In this document: piece by piece, positions 18,361 through 26,399 of the stretch
Position numbering within the stretch: the stretch's first letter is position 1
Layout of the letters: each line of letters starts with the position of its first letter
Assembly (NCBI RefSeq): GCF_900119075.1
Contig: NZ_FPIP01000002.1
Coordinates: 62,001-126,000, forward strand
Reading direction: 5' to 3'
Length of the DNA: 64,000 bases
Source of the DNA: Ruminococcus flavefaciens
Lineage (GTDB): Bacteria > Bacillota > Clostridia > Oscillospirales > Ruminococcaceae
Program-made: the position numbers and the translations under genes
The notes under the pieces: generated by a model
What the model was told of the DNA's origin: nothing
Database searches by the model: none
The model's input: the letters and a program-made list of their open reading frames with translations, nothing else

Positions 18361-18720
18361 TCAATAATCTCCGCCCTTTACGTCGACCTCGTCCTCAATT
18401 CTGGAAACATCGCCTGTGAGTCCGCACCATGCGCAGGAGATACGCTCCTCGTTGTTCCAGCAGCTGAGCTTTCCGCAGCGTGTACACTGCACGAAGCAGA
18501 CAGACTTGCAGTAGGGACAGCCGTTGTACTCGTCGGCAGGGTAGAGGTTACCTCTTATCTTATTCTTGTCGAAGCCTTCGTGTGAGGCTTTTTTTACGTC
18601 AACGGGAAAAGCCCATGTCCTGAACCAGTCCCCCTGCCATTCCTCCACTCTTACTCCGTATATCTTCTGAGTTTCGGGGCATTTCATGAGGATAACTTCA
18701 GCTTTAGTATCAGTTTTCAT
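18361..18720 (-). CDS. TerY-C-like zinc-ribbon protein
   Basis: A small 119-residue protein. The N-terminal half reads LMKCPETQKIYGVRVEEWQG and WFRTWAFPV; the C-terminal half has paired Cys motifs CPYCKSVCFVQCTRCGKLSC and SCAWCG, a likely multi-zinc ribbon. The pattern resembles the C-terminal metal-binding domain of TerY-type tellurite/phage-resistance proteins, here as a free-standing protein (inference). I chose the ATG at 18720, preceded by GAAAGGC. It overlaps the end of the regulator gene upstream by 11 bp, so the two are probably translated together. Confidence 0.7.
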   Translation of the reverse strand: MKTDTKAEVILMKCPETQKIYGVRVEEWQGDWFRTWAFPVDVKKASHEGFDKNKIRGNLYPADEYNGCPYCKSVCFVQCTRCGKLSCWNNEERISCAWCGLTGDVSRIEDEVDVKGGDY

Positions 18721-20947
18721 GTTCAACAGCCTTTCTTTTCTGTTCGTCGCGGTATTCTGACGGCGAGCAGCCCTCGCACATCCTGAACTGGCGGACGAAG
18801 TAGTTATACGATGAATAGCCGCACTCACGGGATATCTCCGTAACGGTCATATCCGTCTGAGCCAGCAGAGTTTTTGCGTTGTCTATGCGGAACTGTATCA
18901 TTTCCTCGATAATGCTCCTGCCGAAGTAGGACTTGTATATCTTTTGCAGGTAGCTCTTGCTGAGGTAGAGACTTTCCGCTATTTCGCTTATCTTCCATGG
19001 CAGCTCGGGGTTCTTCATTATCCTGTTGCGGAGCAGGCAGAGCTTCTCGAACTGGGGATTTGATGTGGGCTCGGAAATGGTGTAGGTGTACACGCGGTTC
19101 ACGGTTGCCTTATACATGGCTTCGGACAGGTCTGAGGAGCTGTCAAGCTCAAGGCTGCAAACTCCCACTGTGAAGTCAATATTGCAGTTTTCCTCACTGC
19201 TGAACTGAGTTTCACGTATCTTGCCGCAGAGCTGTTCGTATATTGTGGAAACCCTGTTGCTTTCGGGACTTATAACGCATAGAGTCTGCGAAGCCCATGC
19301 GCCGCATATCTCGCGCCCGTGTATGCAGGAGCGGAGCTTCTTGGCGAATGCCGCCATAATGCTGTTGGATTTTTCCTCGCCGCTCTGGTAGTAGGCTTTT
19401 TTCAGTCCGCCCAGCTCAAAGGTCATGCACTCGATGAAGCGGTTGCCCGAAGCCGCCGACAGCTTGGTTTCAAACTCCTGCTCGATTCCGCTTCTGTTGA
19501 GAAGTCCTGTCAGGTGGTCGTAGAGCAGAGCCTTGCTGGTGTTGAGGATAGTGCGGTTCATTATAGCCTTTATGCGAACCTGTTCAAGGGCGACGTTTAC
19601 GTAGTTTATCCATTTCAGGTACAGTGAGCTGAACGAACGGGGCTCCTTGCCGAAGGAAACTGCGCAGTAGCCGAAGAAGTTATTGTTGTAGTGCAGGGGA
19701 GAGATGAAGAATGCGGAGGGGTAGCTGCGCTCCTCGCTGTAATCGGGGAGTATATCCGACGAGCTGAAAAAGCCGTTGGACTCGGACTCACGCCAGATAG
19801 CGGACTTCGCAAGAACTACCTTCATCTGGTCGCCTGTGCGGAAACTTAGTTCCTCGGCGTTTTTATCCACGGTGGCGTCCACGTAGCTCTTGGTGAGACA
19901 TATCCTCACTCTTCTCATTTTATGCAGGAAGTAGGTGTAATTATCCAGCCTGTCGGCAAAAGTGTGGATATTATCCGCATTTGTTATATCAAAGAGCATA
20001 TCGCCGTAGAGAAGCTGCGTCTCAAAGCGGCTGTTTATGCTTATATTACGCTGTATGCTGTGGCGAAGTCCGGGATTCTCGGTACAGCCGCAGCTCTCGC
20101 CCAGACGGAGCTCGCCGTTTTCATTGGGGACTTTGCTGCATATTTTTCCTGTGATAATGCGGTAAAGACGTCTGAGAGCCTCCGCGCCAAGCTGGAAATT
20201 AGGACGGCTGTAGCTGGTGATAGATGGTGAGGACTGGTAGCCCTCGATAGAAGCGTCGTAGCCTGTAATGGCTATATCCTCGGGAACTCTGATTCCTGCG
20301 TCTGTGAAAAGCTTGGTGAGGGTTATAGCCATAACGTCGTTTCCGCAGACTATAGCCTCGGGACGCTCCAGCTCGCCGCTGAAAATACGCTTTGCATAGC
20401 GCTTGGGAGCTTCTGTCCAGAAGTCGCCGTATTCCGTCCAGTCCTTACCTATATTAATATTGTGCTTCTTCATGGAGCACTTATAGCCTGCAAGGCGCTC
20501 CTCGCCGCTGAATGTATTCTTCGGACCTGTCAGGCAGTATATTTTTTTGTAGCCGTGAACGTTGATAAGGTGGTCGGTTATGGTCTCAAAGGCTTCGCGG
20601 TCGTCCACGGAGGTGGTCTCGAAGCTCTTGTGGTCGTTGTAATCAAGGAGCATGACGGGCTTTTCCGAGCGCTTGCAGAGGTTGTCGATATGGTGGCAGA
20701 TGTCCTCGTCGTGGAAGGTGTTCCTGTCGTAGATGATACCGTCGATGCTGTCGGAGAGTATAAGGTCGAGGACGGAGCGCTCGGCGTCCTTGTGGACGGA
20801 GCGGACGGAGAAGTCATGGAGGGGCGCAATTACTGCGATATCGCAGTTGCTCTTGAAAGCCTGCGTGATTATGCCGCGCAGTATCTCGCTCTGAAAGTCT
20901 ATATGGCAGTCGGCGATGACCACACCTATAAGTATCCTGCGGCTCAT
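18710..20947 (-). CDS. Sugar-sensor / GGDEF-like / AraC HTH fusion regulator
   Basis: A 745-residue protein. Residues 1-275 are a LacI/periplasmic-binding-type sensor (MSRRILIGVVIADCHIDFQS; IVCGNDVMAITLTKLFTDAG; VPEDIAITGYDAS). Residues 300-460 form a region without a firm match. Residues 465-620 resemble a GGDEF domain (LLYDHLTGLLNRSGIEQEFE), but the catalytic GGDEF position reads CGAWASQT, so it should not make c-di-GMP. Residues 640-745 are an AraC/XylS double HTH (ISEIAESLYLSKSYLQKIYK; VTEISRECGYSSYNYFVRQF). The role is probably sugar-dependent transcription control. No transporter lies next to it, so targets are unknown. Confidence 0.85.
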   Translation of the reverse strand: MSRRILIGVVIADCHIDFQSEILRGIITQAFKSNCDIAVIAPLHDFSVRSVHKDAERSVLDLILSDSIDGIIYDRNTFHDEDICHHIDNLCKRSEKPVMLLDYNDHKSFETTSVDDREAFETITDHLINVHGYKKIYCLTGPKNTFSGEERLAGYKCSMKKHNINIGKDWTEYGDFWTEAPKRYAKRIFSGELERPEAIVCGNDVMAITLTKLFTDAGIRVPEDIAITGYDASIEGYQSSPSITSYSRPNFQLGAEALRRLYRIITGKICSKVPNENGELRLGESCGCTENPGLRHSIQRNISINSRFETQLLYGDMLFDITNADNIHTFADRLDNYTYFLHKMRRVRICLTKSYVDATVDKNAEELSFRTGDQMKVVLAKSAIWRESESNGFFSSSDILPDYSEERSYPSAFFISPLHYNNNFFGYCAVSFGKEPRSFSSLYLKWINYVNVALEQVRIKAIMNRTILNTSKALLYDHLTGLLNRSGIEQEFETKLSAASGNRFIECMTFELGGLKKAYYQSGEEKSNSIMAAFAKKLRSCIHGREICGAWASQTLCVISPESNRVSTIYEQLCGKIRETQFSSEENCNIDFTVGVCSLELDSSSDLSEAMYKATVNRVYTYTISEPTSNPQFEKLCLLRNRIMKNPELPWKISEIAESLYLSKSYLQKIYKSYFGRSIIEEMIQFRIDNAKTLLAQTDMTVTEISRECGYSSYNYFVRQFRMCEGCSPSEYRDEQKRKAVEHEN

Positions 20948-21004
20948 AGTATCTCTCCTTTCGCGTTTAGCCTTTAGCCGTTATTGTTTGCTGAGCCTAT
21001 GAAC

Positions 21005-21176
21005 GGGATTCCAAAGTGACTGTGTTCCTTTGGCGGAGTGACTCCCCATAAGATGGGGAGATGTCCGTAGGACAGAGGGGACGAACCCGATTAGGGGGCC
21101 TTGCAAGAGAAGGCGTCCCTTAATGGACGGATAATATCCGCCATACATCGGGACGCCGAGGGCGGCGTCCCCTACA
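21005..21176 (-). repeat. mosaic hairpin repeat, copy B
   Basis: Begins GGGATTCCAAAGTGACTG and contains the two-hairpin module at 21038-21080, with stem 1 CTCCCCAT/ATGGGGAG and stem 2 TGTCC/GGACA. Then follow CCTTGCAAGAGAAGG and two palindromes, GGCGGATAATATCCGCC-like and GGGACGCC/GGCGTCCC. Confidence 0.8.
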
Positions 21177-21293
21177 AATAGCTAACGGCTCTATATGTAC
21201 TATTGTATCATAGTTTGGTGCCAAATGCAAGATGATTTTATATATTTGTCATGAGAATTACAAATAATCTTCTGAAAAGGATAGTATTTTTCA

Positions 21294-21321
21294 TTGTATT
21301 TATGCTCAGATAATGTATAAT
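21294..21321 (+). promoter_or_regulatory. promoter of a candidate small RNA
   Basis: TTGTAT at 21294-21299, 16 bp, perfect TATAAT at 21316-21321. No start codon with a ribosome site follows before the terminator at 21476. Confidence 0.6.
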
Positions 21322-21327
21322 ATATGA

Positions 21328-21511
21328 AGAAGGTGTAAACGAATTACCGATTATGCCTTTCAGGGGTTATTATTTCCGTTTCGGAGATTAGGCACTTCGC
21401 ACGGAACATCAGCTTTAGAAGCTGAACACAGGACAAGCTTAATACCCTCAATCCTTTATATCTTTTAATCCTCAGAAAAATCTCCCACCCCCTCGGGAGA
21501 TTTTTCTATTT
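21328..21511 (+). ncRNA. candidate small structured RNA, about 180 nt
   Basis: A promoter, about 150 nt without a plausible reading frame, then a strong terminator (AAAAATCTCCC/GGGAGATTTTT, T run). Inside are a CAGCTT-TAG-AAGCTG hairpin (21409-21423) and a TTCCG...CGGAA pairing around 21373-21405. Size and gene-free setting would suit a 6S-like RNA, but I could not confirm the 6S consensus. Identity is left open. Confidence 0.5.
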
Positions 21512-21600
21512 TATCCGTGAACGTCCGAAAAATAGGCGATTTTAATGAAATATGCATAAAAGCGCTTGAAATCGCGGCGGCGTTTTATTGACCGTGACCA

Positions 21601-21629
21601 TTGACATTTCAGTGTAAAAATGGTATTAT
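21601..21629 (+). promoter_or_regulatory. promoter of the ABC-F gene
   Basis: Perfect TTGACA, 17 bp and TATTAT with an upstream TGG (extended -10). The leader is about 115 nt. Confidence 0.85.
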
Positions 21630-21675
21630 GTTGGTATATGTATGCTGGGTATTTTGTTGACTGACAATGCTTTGG

Positions 21676-21727
21676 CTGCATTTATATTTGCAGTATGCAC
21701 AATAATGTGAAAACTTGCTTGTGCATA
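21676..21727 (+). promoter_or_regulatory. tandem hairpins in the ABC-F leader
   Basis: CTGCA/TGCAG (21676-21693) is followed at once by a 9-bp stem TATGCACAA (21694-21702) with TTGTGCATA (21719-21727), 25 bp before the start codon. The loop includes an in-frame ATG without a ribosome site. ABC-F genes are often controlled by leader attenuation. Confidence 0.5.
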
Positions 21728-21751
21728 TCAGCTGAAAAAAGGAAATTCACA

Positions 21752-23677
21752 ATGCTTGCAAGCTTAACGAATGTAAACAAGTTCTATAACGGGAATCAGG
21801 TGCTGAAAAATGTTTCACTCTCCATTGACGAGAGCGACAGGATAGGCCTTGTGGGCAACAACGGCTGCGGCAAGTCCACGCTTCTGAAAATTCTCACAGG
21901 CTCCGTTGAGCCTGACCGCTTCACCGAAAAGGACGGCGTCATATCAATGGCGGCAAAGACCACGGTGGGCTATCTCGAACAGATGGGCGGTCTCAATACC
22001 GAGAATACCGTCATCGACGAGATGAGAAGCGTATTTGCTCCGATACATCGTGCTATCGACAGACTCCGCGAGATAGAGCTTGAAATAGAAATGGGCGATA
22101 ATTCCGCTGCGGACGAGTACCAGCAGCTCTCCTCATGGGTTGAGGCCAACGACGGCTACAACACCGATGTGAAGATACGCATGGTGCTGAACGGTATGGG
22201 CTTCTCGGGCGAGGAGCTGGAGCGTACCGTGTCGGGCTTCAGCGGCGGCGAAAAAACTCGTCTCTGCATTGCAAGGCTCCTTCTTGAAGAGCCCAATCTG
22301 CTCATTCTTGACGAGCCTACCAACCACCTTGATTTCAAGACGATAATGTGGCTTGAGGACTATCTCCGCTCCTACAAGGGCGCGGTGCTGATAGTTTCCC
22401 ATGACCGCTACTTCCTCGACAGGCTCTGCACCTCTATCTGCGAGATAGAGAGGGGAGTCCTCACACGCTACAGAGGAAATTATACCGCCTTTGTCCGCCA
22501 GCGCGAGGAAAACGACGCGCGGCGCGAAAAGGAATATGAGATACAGCAGAAGCAGATAGCTCATATGGAGGAATATGTGGCAAAGAACCTCGTTCGTGCT
22601 TCGACTACGAAAATGGCTCAGAGCCGCAGAAAACAGCTTGAAAAGATAGAACGTGTGGAACGTCCCGTCCACGACACAAAACACGCGAAGATACGCTTCA
22701 CATACGCCGTTGAGCCGCCTATAGACGTGCTCAAGGTCAAGGGCGTGGATATCTCCGTAGGAGAGGGCGCTGCACGAAAAACTCTCGTTGATACTCTGGA
22801 TTTTGAAGTCCGCAGGGGCGAAAAGGTGGGTATCATCGGAGACAATGGTATCGGAAAATCAACTCTGCTCCGCATAATACAGGAGCAGCTCCCACATAAA
22901 GGCGTTGTACGCTGGAACAGCAATATTAAAATCTCCTACTTCGAGCAGGAAAGTACAAACCTTAATAAAGAGCTCACGGTAATGGAGGAGCTCCACAGCC
23001 GCTATCCTCTCATGTCAGATCTGGAGGTGCGCAGCCTGCTTGCACAGGTACGCCTTATCGGCGAGAACGTGTTCAAGGAGACAGGTGTCATCAGCGGCGG
23101 CGAACGCGCCAAGCTCTGCTTCGCTATAATGATGCAGGAGCACGGCAATGTTCTTATTCTCGACGAGCCTACCAACCATCTCGACCTCAGTTCAAAAGAG
23201 GCTATCGAGGAGGCGTTGGCTGAATATACGGGTACGGTCATATTTGTCAGCCATGACCGCTACCTTTTAAGCAAGATCGCTGACAGACTTATCGAGCTTA
23301 CCGACGGAGGCTATCGGCTTCATAATTATGGCTTCAATAAGTATCTCGATGTGCTCCGTGAGGAGCAGGCGGCGGAGAGACGGGCTCTCGAAGCCGAAAA
23401 ACAGCAGAAGGCTGCGGAGGCAGCTAAAGAAAAATCTGCTAAAAACTATCGCAGCAAGCAGCAGAGAAGCGCTGACGCTGCGAGAAAAAACGAAATGAGA
23501 CGCCTTGAAAAGGAAATCGACGATCTGCAGGCGCAGATAGACTCGCTTACCGAGGAGATCGGCAAGGAGGAGGTCTATACAGATTACGAGCTTATGAATC
23601 GTAAGTGTGCCGAGATCGAAGAGCTTAAACAGAGGATCGATGCTGATTTCGAGCTTCTGATTGAGCTTGACCAGTGA
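21752..23677 (+). CDS. ABC-F family ATPase
   Basis: A soluble protein of 641 residues with two ABC domains and no membrane part, of the ribosome-acting ABC-F class. First domain: GLVGNNGCGKST, FSGGEKTRL, LLILDEPTNHLD. A linker (about 235-325) is rich in charged helices and includes KNLVRASTTKMAQSRRKQLE. Second domain: GIIGDNGIGKST, ISGGERAKLCF, VLILDEPTNHLD. A C-terminal coiled coil (about 540-641, AAERRALEAEKQQKAAEAA) suggests the YdiF/Uup-type subgroup. I chose the ATG at 21752, with AAAAGGA before it; an ATG 57 bp upstream in frame lies in a leader hairpin. Role: translation factor or antibiotic protection, not decided by sequence. Confidence 0.92.
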   Translation: MLASLTNVNKFYNGNQVLKNVSLSIDESDRIGLVGNNGCGKSTLLKILTGSVEPDRFTEKDGVISMAAKTTVGYLEQMGGLNTENTVIDEMRSVFAPIHRAIDRLREIELEIEMGDNSAADEYQQLSSWVEANDGYNTDVKIRMVLNGMGFSGEELERTVSGFSGGEKTRLCIARLLLEEPNLLILDEPTNHLDFKTIMWLEDYLRSYKGAVLIVSHDRYFLDRLCTSICEIERGVLTRYRGNYTAFVRQREENDARREKEYEIQQKQIAHMEEYVAKNLVRASTTKMAQSRRKQLEKIERVERPVHDTKHAKIRFTYAVEPPIDVLKVKGVDISVGEGAARKTLVDTLDFEVRRGEKVGIIGDNGIGKSTLLRIIQEQLPHKGVVRWNSNIKISYFEQESTNLNKELTVMEELHSRYPLMSDLEVRSLLAQVRLIGENVFKETGVISGGERAKLCFAIMMQEHGNVLILDEPTNHLDLSSKEAIEEALAEYTGTVIFVSHDRYLLSKIADRLIELTDGGYRLHNYGFNKYLDVLREEQAAERRALEAEKQQKAAEAAKEKSAKNYRSKQQRSADAARKNEMRRLEKEIDDLQAQIDSLTEEIGKEEVYTDYELMNRKCAEIEELKQRIDADFELLIELDQ

Positions 23678-23691
23678 AAAGGAGTAAATCT

Positions 23692-24636
23692 ATGAAAAAG
23701 AAGACGCTTATGAGCCTTGCCGCGGCTGCGGTGCTCGCTGTCAATGCAGCGGCTCTGCCCGCCCACGGAGAAGCAGGTCTTTTTATGATCGGCGACGTGA
23801 ACGGCGACGGTACGGTGGACTCAAGGGACGCTTCAAGCGTTCTTGATGCATATGCGGCAGTTTCTTCGGGACATGAAAGTCCTCTTTATTCGTATGAGGA
23901 ATCGGCAGGCGACTTCAACGGCGACGGCAAGCTGGACGCCATTGACGCTTCAATGATACTTTCTTATTATGCTTGGGTATCAGTGAGCGATGAAGGAGCT
24001 ATTTTTACCGACTTCCTTGAAAAAAACGGCATCAAGCAGAGAAACACAGAGGAAGAACAGAAAGCTGAAGAGCAGGCGGCGGCACAGCCTCAGCCTACAG
24101 AGATCCAGCAGGCAGTAGAAGCGGACAGCTTCGAGTACGTCCTTCCGCGTATCGACAGCGAGTACGAAGAGTGGTTCTGGGTGGGAGATTCACGTACAGT
24201 GGGACTTTCGCGCAGCGTCGCTATTGACAACATCGCTAAGGTCGGTGCTGGTATCGGTCTCTTTAGGAACAACTATGACCAGATATGCCAGATTCGCGAT
24301 AAGACGGTAATTATCAACCTCGGAGTAAACGACCTTGACAGCAGCGCTTATCTCAGACTTTACAATGGTCTGCCCGATGAGTTCCTTGACAACAACAAGG
24401 TCATCGTAATGGCGGTAAATCCCTGCGACGGCGGATATTCCTACCTCAACGGCAGGATAGAAGCTTTCAACAATGCTCTCCGCGACGGGCTGGACAGCAG
24501 GATAACCTTCCTTGATTCATATACATATCTTGTGTGGAACGGCTACGGCACAACAGACGGCCTCCACTATACAGCCAATACCTATATCGATATCTACAAC
24601 TTTGTCTACGACAGTATCTTCGGACCTGAAGAGTGA
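23692..24636 (+). CDS. Dockerin-bearing SGNH/GDSL hydrolase
   Basis: A secreted 314-residue protein with a signal peptide and a dockerin directly after it (about 30-110), with loops DVNGDGTVDSRDAS and DFNGDGKLDAIDAS. A Glu/Gln/Pro linker leads to an SGNH-type domain (about 155-314). Block residues seen: WVGDSRTVG (GDS Ser), NLGVNDLD (GxND) and DGLHYTANTY (DxxH). Members act as carbohydrate or lipid esterases; a cellulosomal acetyl esterase is a reasonable guess. The ATG at 23692 has AAAAGGAG at 8 bp; an in-frame GTG at 23674 overlaps the ABC-F stop and is less likely. It lies only 14 bp after the ABC-F gene, so it may be co-transcribed with it. Confidence 0.85.
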   Translation: MKKKTLMSLAAAAVLAVNAAALPAHGEAGLFMIGDVNGDGTVDSRDASSVLDAYAAVSSGHESPLYSYEESAGDFNGDGKLDAIDASMILSYYAWVSVSDEGAIFTDFLEKNGIKQRNTEEEQKAEEQAAAQPQPTEIQQAVEADSFEYVLPRIDSEYEEWFWVGDSRTVGLSRSVAIDNIAKVGAGIGLFRNNYDQICQIRDKTVIINLGVNDLDSSAYLRLYNGLPDEFLDNNKVIVMAVNPCDGGYSYLNGRIEAFNNALRDGLDSRITFLDSYTYLVWNGYGTTDGLHYTANTYIDIYNFVYDSIFGPEE

Positions 24637-24670
24637 TATCGGTAAAAGAATAAATTATTTGAAATTACTA

Positions 24671-24699
24671 TTGCATTGTACTTCAATGTATGGTATAAT
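24671..24699 (+). promoter_or_regulatory. promoter of the SCIFF operon
   Basis: TTGCAT, 17 bp and TATAAT, with TGG just upstream (extended -10). Confidence 0.75.
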
Positions 24700-24751
24700 A
24701 TTATAAAGTATTCTGCGGTGAATACCGTTAAAACCTATGGAGGTCACAAAA

Positions 24752-24889
24752 ATGAAACACATCAAGACTATCAATAAGGCTAATCTCAAGGAATCCGCTA
24801 AGAAGGGCGGCTGCGGCAAGTGTCAGGCTTCATGTCAGTCTGCTTGCAAGACTTCTTGCACAGTTGCAAATCAGAAGTGCGAGAGATAA
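24752..24889 (+). CDS. scfA: SCIFF ranthipeptide precursor (six cysteines in forty-five residues)
   Basis: Exactly 45 residues with six Cys at 21, 24, 28, 32, 36 and 43, starting MKHIKTINKANLKESAKKGG. This is the clostridial SCIFF family, whose Cys residues receive thioether bridges from a radical SAM maturase (CteA/CteB in C. thermocellum). The residues before the first Cys are the leader. The ribosome site is ATGGAGGT, 8 bp before ATG. It has its own promoter and is separated from the maturase gene by a hairpin terminator-like element. Confidence 0.96.
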   Translation: MKHIKTINKANLKESAKKGGCGKCQASCQSACKTSCTVANQKCER

Positions 24890-24911
24890 GCTAAAGGCTA
24901 AGATAAGTCGG

Positions 24912-24942
24912 GGCAGTATGCAAATGCTGCCTCATATTTTTT
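24912..24942 (+). terminator. attenuating terminator between scfA and scfB
   Basis: An 8-bp stem GGCAGTAT/ATGCTGCC capped by GCAA, followed by CATATTTTTT. It would let the precursor outnumber the maturase while permitting read-through. Confidence 0.7.
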
Positions 24943-24959
24943 GAATAGAGGTATTGAAG

Positions 24960-26327
24960 ATGATACATAAATATAAGCTTAACGGACTTAATATAGTCCT
25001 CGATGTCAACAGCGGCGGCGTTCATCTGGTGGACGAGCTCACATACGACCTGCTGGACAACGTTGAGCCACCTTTCGAGGCTGAATGTCCGCAGGGAGTT
25101 GTGGATAAGCTCTCAAAATCCTATGCTCCCGATGATATCCGCGAGTGCTATGAGGAGATAGTGGAGCTCTACAACGACAAGATACTCTTCTCCGAGGACG
25201 ATTACGAGAAGTACGCTCAGTACTCCGTAGCTTCTCCCGTTAAGGCTATGTGCCTGAATATCGCACATGACTGTCAGCTTCGCTGCAAGTACTGCTTCGC
25301 TTCCACAGGCGACTTCGGCAAGGGCAGAAAGCTCATGTCCTTTGAGACAGGCAAGCACGCTATAGATTTTCTTCTTGAAAATTCAGGCGACAGACCGAAT
25401 CTGGAGCTTGACTTCTTCGGCGGCGAGCCTCTTATGAACTTCAATGTTGTAAAGCAGGTAGTCGAGTACGCAAGAAGCCGTGAAAAGGAGTACAACAAGA
25501 AGTTCCGCTTTACTATCACCACAAACGGACTTCTCCTCGACGACGAGAAGATAGACTTCATCAACCGCGAAATGTCCAACGTTGTTCTCTCTATCGACGG
25601 ACGCAAGGAGGTAAACGACTACTTCCGCGTTCTCCCCAACGGACAGGGCTGCTACGATATGATACTCCCCAAGTACCAGAAGCTTGTAGCAGGCAGAGGC
25701 GATAAGGAATACTATGTAAGAGGCACATTCACCAACAAGAACCTCGACTTCTCCAACGACGTTTTTGCTCTCAACGAGGCAGGCTTCGACCAGATATCCG
25801 TTGAGCCTGTTGTGGGCGACGACGATATCTATGCCCTCACAGAGAAAGACCTCCCCACAGTTTTCGCCGAGTACGAAAAGCTGGCTCAGAGACTTCTCGA
25901 AAACGAGAAGCAGGGCAAGAAGTTCAACTTCTTCCACTTCATGCTTGACCTCGATCAGGGACCATGCGCTATCAAGCGTCTGAGAGGCTGCGGCTGCGGA
26001 AACGACTATGTTGCTATCACTCCCGACGGTGATATCTTCCCATGTCACCAGTTCGTAGGTATCGACGAGTACAAAATGGGCAACATAGACGAGGGCACTT
26101 TTAATCAGGAGATGAAAGCGGACTTCGCAAAGGCTCACGTTTACTCAAAGCCCGACTGCCGCGAGTGCTGGGCAAAGTTCTATTGCAGCGGCGGCTGCAA
26201 CGCCAATAATTACCAGTATATGGGCGATATCAGAACTGCTCATAAGATATCATGCCAGCTGGAAAAGAAGCGCCTTGAATGCGCTATCATGATGAAGGCT
26301 GTACGTATGGCTGAAAGCGCAGAATGA
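24960..26327 (+). CDS. scfB: SCIFF radical SAM maturase
   Basis: A 455-residue radical SAM/SPASM enzyme that forms thioether links in the SCIFF peptide. The N-terminal region (about 1-85, MIHKYKLNGLNIVLDVNSGG) is the leader-binding RRE-like part. The SAM cluster motif CQLRCKYCF has Cys105, Cys109 and Cys112. FFGGEPLMNF and ITTNGLLL mark the barrel. C-terminal auxiliary-cluster Cys residues lie in GCGCGNDYVAITPDGDIFPC and DCRECWAKFYCSGGC. I chose the ATG at 24960, 8 bp after AGAGGT; a TTG two codons earlier is possible. It follows scfA directly, the conserved order. Confidence 0.96.
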   Translation: MIHKYKLNGLNIVLDVNSGGVHLVDELTYDLLDNVEPPFEAECPQGVVDKLSKSYAPDDIRECYEEIVELYNDKILFSEDDYEKYAQYSVASPVKAMCLNIAHDCQLRCKYCFASTGDFGKGRKLMSFETGKHAIDFLLENSGDRPNLELDFFGGEPLMNFNVVKQVVEYARSREKEYNKKFRFTITTNGLLLDDEKIDFINREMSNVVLSIDGRKEVNDYFRVLPNGQGCYDMILPKYQKLVAGRGDKEYYVRGTFTNKNLDFSNDVFALNEAGFDQISVEPVVGDDDIYALTEKDLPTVFAEYEKLAQRLLENEKQGKKFNFFHFMLDLDQGPCAIKRLRGCGCGNDYVAITPDGDIFPCHQFVGIDEYKMGNIDEGTFNQEMKADFAKAHVYSKPDCRECWAKFYCSGGCNANNYQYMGDIRTAHKISCQLEKKRLECAIMMKAVRMAESAE

Positions 26328-26399
26328 CATAAGAAAGGGGATATCGGCAGCGATGTTCCCTTTGATTTGTATTGATAAAAATGCAGAGGGGTGAGGCAC

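Larger units (their letters stand above)
20948..21751. other. 804-bp gene-free region between the regulator and the ABC-F gene
   Basis: It contains mosaic repeat copy B (21005-21176), AT-rich sequence, a promoter-RNA-terminator unit (21294-21511) and the ABC-F promoter with a two-hairpin leader (21601-21727). I see no protein gene in it. Confidence 0.7.

Noticed and set aside
21328..21511. 6S RNA (ssrS)
   Set aside because: Size and context fit, but I could not match the conserved 6S bubble by eye, so it is left as an unassigned RNA.
25383..26138. 251-codon frame opposite scfB
   Set aside because: Antisense to the radical SAM gene, with no ribosome site or recognisable motif.
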